From Campylobacterales bacterium (GTDB lineage Bacteria; Campylobacterota; Campylobacteria; Campylobacterales; QNZT01): DNA of 6,577 nt. Position 1 is the first letter of the stretch. Each line of letters begins with the position of its first letter. Positions 6,443 to 6,577 of the stretch are shown here, piece after piece. The stretch spans positions 1 to 6,577 of the forward strand of contig JALWRO010000118.1 in NCBI GenBank assembly GCA_027080605.1, written 5' to 3'. Position numbers and translations under genes: made by a program. The notes beneath the pieces were generated by a model. The model saw nothing but the letters and a program-made list of their open reading frames with translations. It did not search any database and had not been told where the DNA came from.

Positions 6443-6577
6443 GAATGCTCCTCCCGGTTTTGTACTTTTTGTGTGTTGTATGCGGCATAGATACCGTAGC
6501 CCATAACGGTAATCATAGGAAAAAGCGATGCAAATGCGATCAGTCCGAAGCCGTCGATGAGCGGGTTTCGTCCTTCG
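6439..6577 (-). CDS. C-terminus of a DUF1538 family membrane protein (cut by the window edge)
   Basis: Minus-strand reading from the window edge gives 45 residues ending at a TGA (6441-6439). They begin GRNPLIDGFGLIAFASLFP and continue MITVMGYGIYAAY, then a polar tail (NTQKVQNREEHS). A GRNPLxDGFGLIAFASLFPM-type ending followed by a last hydrophobic helix is what I recognise as the C-terminus of DUF1538 proteins. These are polytopic inner-membrane proteins thought to be transporters of unknown substrate. The stop overlaps the start of the PII-like gene by four bases (ATGA), so the two are translationally coupled. The N-terminal bulk lies outside the window, so completeness and helix count cannot be judged. 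Confidence 0.75.
   Translation of the reverse strand, partial: EGRNPLIDGFGLIAFASLFPMITVMGYGIYAAYNTQKVQNREEHS
6449..6454 (-). promoter_or_regulatory. Strong Shine-Dalgarno of the PII-like gene
   Basis: GGAGGA on the minus strand lies 6 bases before the ATG at 6442-6440, inside the last codons of the DUF1538 gene. With the ATGA stop/start overlap it gives both reinitiation and direct ribosome entry, and it is the strongest ribosome site in the window. Confidence 0.75.

Noticed and set aside
6105..6506. Plus-strand open frame of about 133 codons near the right end, with Ser/Arg-rich product.
   Set aside because: It is the complement of the PII-like gene and the DUF1538 end, which have clear family motifs, ribosome sites and an ATGA overlap on the minus strand.

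Overview
The window reads like chromosomal DNA of a Gram-negative bacterium: it carries a lipoprotein with a lipobox and a probable outer-membrane factor. The protein families, modest GC with AT-rich intergenic DNA, and tight gene packing suggest a Campylobacterota member (Sulfurovum/Sulfurimonas-like). That placement is an impression, not a computed result. No RNA genes, CRISPR arrays or insertion sequences were seen. Coding covers almost everything; the only gap over 100 bases is about 3988-4115.

Left block (1-3987). A 5'-truncated gene, probably the C-terminal part of a TolC-like outer-membrane factor, is followed 11 bases later by a VTC-domain protein of the triphosphate tunnel fold, related to polyphosphate polymerases. 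Converging on these from the other strand is a large secreted lipoprotein. Its domain order is: DUF5011 Ig-like domain, lamin-tail domain, chitobiase-C-terminal-like domain, CotH kinase-like domain, and a C-terminal beta repeat. VTC and CotH genes are neighbours in other bacteria too, so a joint cytoplasm-to-surface phosphate or polyphosphate-linked function is plausible, though unproven. The CotH domain seems to lack the aspartate I expect at the catalytic position.

Intergenic region (3988-4115). It holds a candidate extended -10 promoter for the CotH gene, a good Shine-Dalgarno before a TTG start, and a perfect all-A/T palindrome just after the stop of the upstream operon.

Right block (4116-6577, all minus strand). 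This is a tight operon in transcription order: the C-terminus of a DUF1538 membrane protein (cut by the window edge), a PII-like signalling protein (ATGA overlap), a two-CBS-domain protein (25-base gap from the preferred start), and an ABC1/UbiB-type kinase-like protein with two C-terminal membrane helices (17-base overlap). The layout suggests a membrane transporter or membrane process controlled by two nucleotide-sensing proteins, with an atypical kinase or ATPase attached.
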